A stretch of 57,622 bases of DNA from Clostridia bacterium. GTDB taxonomy: Bacteria > Bacillota > Clostridia > RGIG6154. Below, one piece after another: positions 55,034 through 57,622 of the stretch; positions within the stretch are counted from its first letter, which is position 1; every line of letters starts with the position of its first letter. A model generated the notes under the pieces. It was not told the DNA's origin and searched no databases. It saw nothing but the letters and a program-made list of their open reading frames with translations. Both the position numbers and the translations under genes were made by a program. The stretch is taken from assembly GCA_017626145.1 (NCBI GenBank), contig JAGAJK010000009.1, positions 1-57,622 on the forward strand, written 5' to 3'.

Positions 55034-56659
55034 TTATCCGATAGAAGGCAACTCAACAGGCAATTTCCCATTAAATGGAATCTCACCAAAAATTGCTTCT
55101 ACAACTGCTTTCTGACAACCCACTGTGTCGGAATATGCTGCAATAGCCATATTTACAGTGGGAAAATTCATATTTATAGTATAAGGAGAGCCAAGTGCTA
55201 CCACAATTACTTTTTCTCTTTGATGAGTTACTGACTGCCAGGGTGGGCTGAGCAAAAAAGACCCTATAGGCTTGTGATCTTTGCAGAAAGTAACGTATAT
55301 TATAAAGTCAAGGTTTTCCTCCCAGTTATCATCCGGCACCATATTCTCGTATAAGAATACCTTTGTGCCGCATTTTTCAAACTCAGAGGCCATACATTTT
55401 AATGAATCAACCTCATCTTTGAATTTGGTAATAGCAATAATAGCAACACGTTTTATATCCTTTTGGGGCAGAATTTTCTTTCTGTCTCTTACAAGTGTTA
55501 CGGCACTTTGTGAAATTCTTGTATTAAGCTCGTTAATTTCTTCGATCGGAGCTTCTTTAAATTTTTTACTTCCTCCAATAAGTCCAAGCTTTTCTTTCAT
55601 AGCAAGTATTCTTTCAACTGCATCATCAAGACGGCTTTGAGGAATTTCTCCAGACAAAATCGCTTTTTCTAAAGCAGGCGCAAACTCCTCTGTCGGCCAA
55701 AGCATCATATCTATTCCGCACTTGAAACACTCAAGCTCAGACCTCAACTGGTCGGAGTATGTAGTTCTAAACCCGTTCATGATTAACGCGTCCGACATAA
55801 CAACGCCGTCATACCCCATCTCGTTTTTGAGCAAATCTATAATAAGTTCTGACGACAGCGTTGCAGGCAATGCAAATTCATCAAGACGTTCCTTCTGGTA
55901 CGATGGAAGAGCAATATGTCCTGCCATAATACACATAACACCCTCATCAATAAGCTTTTTGTAGACCATTCCAAAACTCTTTTTCCATTCATCAAAAGAG
56001 AGCACATTGTTTGAGAGAACAAAATGCTGGTCTCTGTAATCTGTACCGTCTCCGGGAAAATGCTTTGCAGTCGCACCAAGTCCATAATCTTGCATACCTT
56101 TCACAATCTCAGTAACCATATCTGCAACGAGCGCAGGATTGTCACTAATAGCACGTGTATTTACAATACTGTTGTGAAAACACATATTTATATCGGCAAC
56201 AGGTGCAAGGGAAAGATTTACACCAATCTCCTTTGCAGCAAGTGCAGTAAATTTTCCGTAATCGTAAGCAAGAGACTTGTCATTCGCAGCACCCAAAGCC
56301 ATCTGCCTCGGAAAAGCCGAATATCTTCCATCAGGAAACATATATCCGCATCCGGATTCCGTGTCTGCACAAATTATTGGAGGTAATACTGCATTTTCGT
56401 TATAGTTTTTAATTGCTTGTATAATAGTATCTCCTTTAGCTGTTGTTCCTCCGATGATTTCCTCTCCTACAAAAACTCCACCATAAGGATATTCTGCAGC
56501 ATAATTTTTAAGAAACTCCTTGTCCTCACTGTAAAACTTTTCATCAGCATGTACGATTATTGTCTGATATATTTTTTCTTTCAATGTCATTTTCTTTACA
56601 AGAGTAAGTACACTGTCAGTAACTTCTCTTATATCATAAGTTCCGGATAATTTCTTCAT
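55034..56659 (-). CDS. Cytoplasmic GH3 glycoside hydrolase
   Basis: This 541-residue protein has no signal peptide. GH3 barrel with nucleophile D290 (GYDGVVMSDALIM), KHFPGDG (199-205) and an Asp-x-His dyad D210/H212 in the RDQH segment. Sandwich domain ends with EAIFGEIPFNGKLPVELPSIG; no fibronectin-III domain. First gene of the long minus-strand operon reaching to 39176, with a good promoter at 56746-56773 and GAGGAG ribosome binding site. Closest in layout to the 536-residue GH3 at 41376 in the same operon. Likely an exo-acting beta-glycosidase on imported oligosaccharides. Confidence 0.88.
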   Translation of the reverse strand: MKKLSGTYDIREVTDSVLTLVKKMTLKEKIYQTIIVHADEKFYSEDKEFLKNYAAEYPYGGVFVGEEIIGGTTAKGDTIIQAIKNYNENAVLPPIICADTESGCGYMFPDGRYSAFPRQMALGAANDKSLAYDYGKFTALAAKEIGVNLSLAPVADINMCFHNSIVNTRAISDNPALVADMVTEIVKGMQDYGLGATAKHFPGDGTDYRDQHFVLSNNVLSFDEWKKSFGMVYKKLIDEGVMCIMAGHIALPSYQKERLDEFALPATLSSELIIDLLKNEMGYDGVVMSDALIMNGFRTTYSDQLRSELECFKCGIDMMLWPTEEFAPALEKAILSGEIPQSRLDDAVERILAMKEKLGLIGGSKKFKEAPIEEINELNTRISQSAVTLVRDRKKILPQKDIKRVAIIAITKFKDEVDSLKCMASEFEKCGTKVFLYENMVPDDNWEENLDFIIYVTFCKDHKPIGSFLLSPPWQSVTHQREKVIVVALGSPYTINMNFPTVNMAIAAYSDTVGCQKAVVEAIFGEIPFNGKLPVELPSIG

Positions 56660-56745
56660 TTTAAGTTTCTCCTCTACACTAAGTATAAATAAATTGTTCC
56701 ATATTTTCTATGAAACACAACCACTAAAAATCCATTTTTAATATA

Positions 56746-56773
56746 ATTATACACATTTTATTTTGTTAATCAA
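56746..56773 (-). promoter_or_regulatory. Promoter of the long operon starting with GH3 at 56659
   Basis: On the minus strand TTGATT (56773-56768), 16-nt spacer, TATAAT (56751-56746), about 87 nt upstream of the start codon. Confidence 0.55.
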
Positions 56774-57174
56774 TATCATTTTAAAAAGCTGCAAAAAAAA
56801 TAATTATATCTGCAAATATCGTTACAAATTAACTAGTGTATAAAATAATATGCCTTTACAACACAATAAACTAATATCTCAATTGCAGAATTATCGATTA
56901 TATACATAATTACAGTATCCTTAAATAATTTTTGCAAACAAAAATGCATAACTGATTTATTAATTTTCGTTTCTTTGGTTAATACGCATAAAAATTTGAT
57001 ACACCCTGAGTCTCAATTCTCAGGGTGTATTTGGGTGTTTAAGATTCTGTTTCTACCAGGAGTAAAATGTTTGCTTGCAAGGACATTTTTACGATGCCGT
57101 CAATTAACGCAGTGCTCATAAGAGCACATTAGAGCTTTAGCTCGTTGGGATTTATTAAATCCCATATGCGTTAA
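56774..57174. other. AT-rich non-coding stretch with hairpins
   Basis: No gene is seen. 56774-56998 is AT-rich and featureless; 56999-57030 is a perfect 12-bp hairpin (ATACACCCTGAG arms); 57102-57176 is the cloverleaf-forming element listed separately. Confidence 0.6.
56999..57030. terminator. Perfect 12-bp hairpin, possible terminator
   Basis: ATACACCCTGAG (56999-57010) pairs with 57019-57030 around an 8-nt loop. The T-run is weak on either strand, so its role as a terminator is uncertain. Confidence 0.4.
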
Positions 57175-57176
57175 TT
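57102..57176. repeat. Cloverleaf-forming element (four-way junction)
   Basis: A closing stem AATTAACGCA (57102-57111) with TGCGTTAATT (57167-57176) encloses three perfect hairpins: GTGCTC/GAGCAC (57112-57127), GAGC/GCTC (57132-57143) and TGGGATTT/AAATCCCA (57146-57164). Not a tRNA: no T loop, no CCA and no tRNA-like arm lengths. It ends where the integrase remnant begins. Confidence 0.6.
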
Positions 57177-57259
57177 ATATCTCGAATCCATCTGTGATTC
57201 CATTTAATCTTGATGTATCCTTTTTCACATAGTACATTTCGGTTATTTGCGATGTTGTT
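57175..57259 (-). pseudogene. C-terminal remnant of a tyrosine recombinase (integrase), copy 2
   Basis: On the minus strand, frame with stop at 57175-57177: TTSQITEMYYVKKDT, SRLNGITDGFEI, the same residues as at 38585-38686. About 28 codons remain. It directly abuts repeat R copy 3 on one side and the cloverleaf element on the other. Confidence 0.7.
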
Positions 57260-57261
57260 TA

Positions 57262-57437
57262 GCAGTTATGCGGTCTTCTGTGCCAATTAAAATTACTTAA
57301 AATAAGCATCAATTTTCCATACGGTTGTATCTGTTTACAACCATTCCGTCTGCTGCATCATCAATTTAGCATCATTTTTTCAGATTCTACCGATGAAAAA
57401 ACTGCGAGGATTAAAAATATCCTCGCAGTTTTTTTAA
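57262..57437. repeat. Dispersed intergenic repeat R, copy 3 (right half only)
   Basis: Matches the right halves of 8577-8946 and 38740-39117 (ATTCCGTCTGCTGCATCATC, TTCAGATTCTACCGATG). The left ~200 bp are absent. Confidence 0.75.
57395..57437. terminator. Terminator hairpin of repeat R copy 3
   Basis: CTGCGAGG (57402-57409) with CCTCGCAG (57421-57428), flanked by A/T runs. The closing pair changed from A-T to G-C relative to copies 1 and 2, so the stem is preserved. On the minus strand it lies 20 nt after the stop of the gene at 57457. Confidence 0.8.
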
Positions 57438-57456
57438 TTATATTAATTTTTTATTT

Positions 57457-57622
57457 TTAAAATTCAACTTTTCCTTCGCCGATTATTTGTTTCTGTGTAT
57501 TGAATTTTACGTCAGCAGAATTTTTGTTGAGCTTTATAAATGCTCCTGCTACTACGTTTGTTAAATCAGATGTATCGGAATTTACGTCGGAGCCGACTAT
57601 TATTGTGCAGGGTTGACCGAGG
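57457..57622 (-). CDS. C-terminal end of a protein cut by the window edge
   Basis: Open frame on the minus strand running in from the edge: about 54 residues including TIIVGSDVNSDTSDLTN, VVAGAFIKLNKNSAD and IIGEGKVEF, then TAA at 57457. The composition resembles the end of a secreted beta-rich protein of the kind seen elsewhere in the window. The family cannot be decided from so little. Confidence 0.6.
   Translation of the reverse strand, partial: LGQPCTIIVGSDVNSDTSDLTNVVAGAFIKLNKNSADVKFNTQKQIIGEGKVEF

Noticed and set aside
1-57622. CRISPR arrays, prophage genes, toxin-antitoxin or other defence systems
   Set aside because: No regularly spaced short repeats, no phage structural genes and no recognisable defence proteins; the only recombinase traces are two short integrase C-termini.

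Overview
The window looks like a piece of an anaerobic, low-GC Bacillota (Clostridia-type) genome, probably an uncultured gut or rumen organism. The signs are strong GGAGG-type ribosome binding sites with frequent TTG/GTG starts, a lipoprotein-type solute-binding protein, S-layer homology (SLH) anchors, copper-amine-oxidase 'stalk' domains and AraC-type regulators. No ribosomal, replication or phage structural gene is present. Nearly everything serves the capture and breakdown of complex glycans.

Layout, with almost all genes on the minus strand. (1) 1-8.4 kb holds separately transcribed genes: a truncated secreted protein, a secreted beta-helix (GH141-like) enzyme, a GH3 glycosidase and a lipoprotein solute-binding protein. 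A plus-strand AraC regulator sits among them, and three of the promoters share an operator-like motif. (2) 9.1-31.8 kb is one long minus-strand operon facing a second AraC regulator at 31.9 kb. In transcription order it holds an MDR dehydrogenase, a Gfo/Idh/MocA oxidoreductase, three cytoplasmic GH20-like enzymes, a secreted beta-helix protein, a very large secreted lectin-like/beta-helix protein split by a possible -1 frameshift, an SLH-anchored surface protein, its ~890-residue partner, and a GH3. (3) 32.7-37.5 kb is a compact sugar operon (aldose epimerase-like, fucose/arabinose isomerase-like, FGGY kinase, class II aldolase) divergent from a PocR-AraC regulator. (4) 39.2-56.7 kb is another long minus-strand operon: GH3, a decayed beta-helix gene, a second SLH protein plus ~898-residue partner, an unknown possible propeller protein, and Gfo/sugar-isomerase-like genes duplicated around another GH3.

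The gene set suggests that surface-anchored, lectin-like and beta-helix proteins attack a polysaccharide outside the cell. Oligosaccharides would be taken up through the solute-binding protein; no permease is in the window. Cytoplasmic GH3 and GH20 enzymes, possibly with oxidoreductive (3-keto) glycoside cleavage by Gfo plus sugar-isomerase-like proteins, would release monosaccharides that enter the isomerase-kinase-aldolase route.

The region is also a patchwork. Two long operons, and the gene cut by the right edge, end at copies of a dispersed terminator-bearing repeat; two copies sit beside tyrosine-integrase C-terminal scraps. Several genes survive only as C-terminal stubs, one oxidoreductase gene is fused to the 3' half of an initiator tRNA, and two copies of a covarying RNA-like element and one cloverleaf-forming sequence occur between genes. 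All assignments come from reading the sequence; no database search was run.
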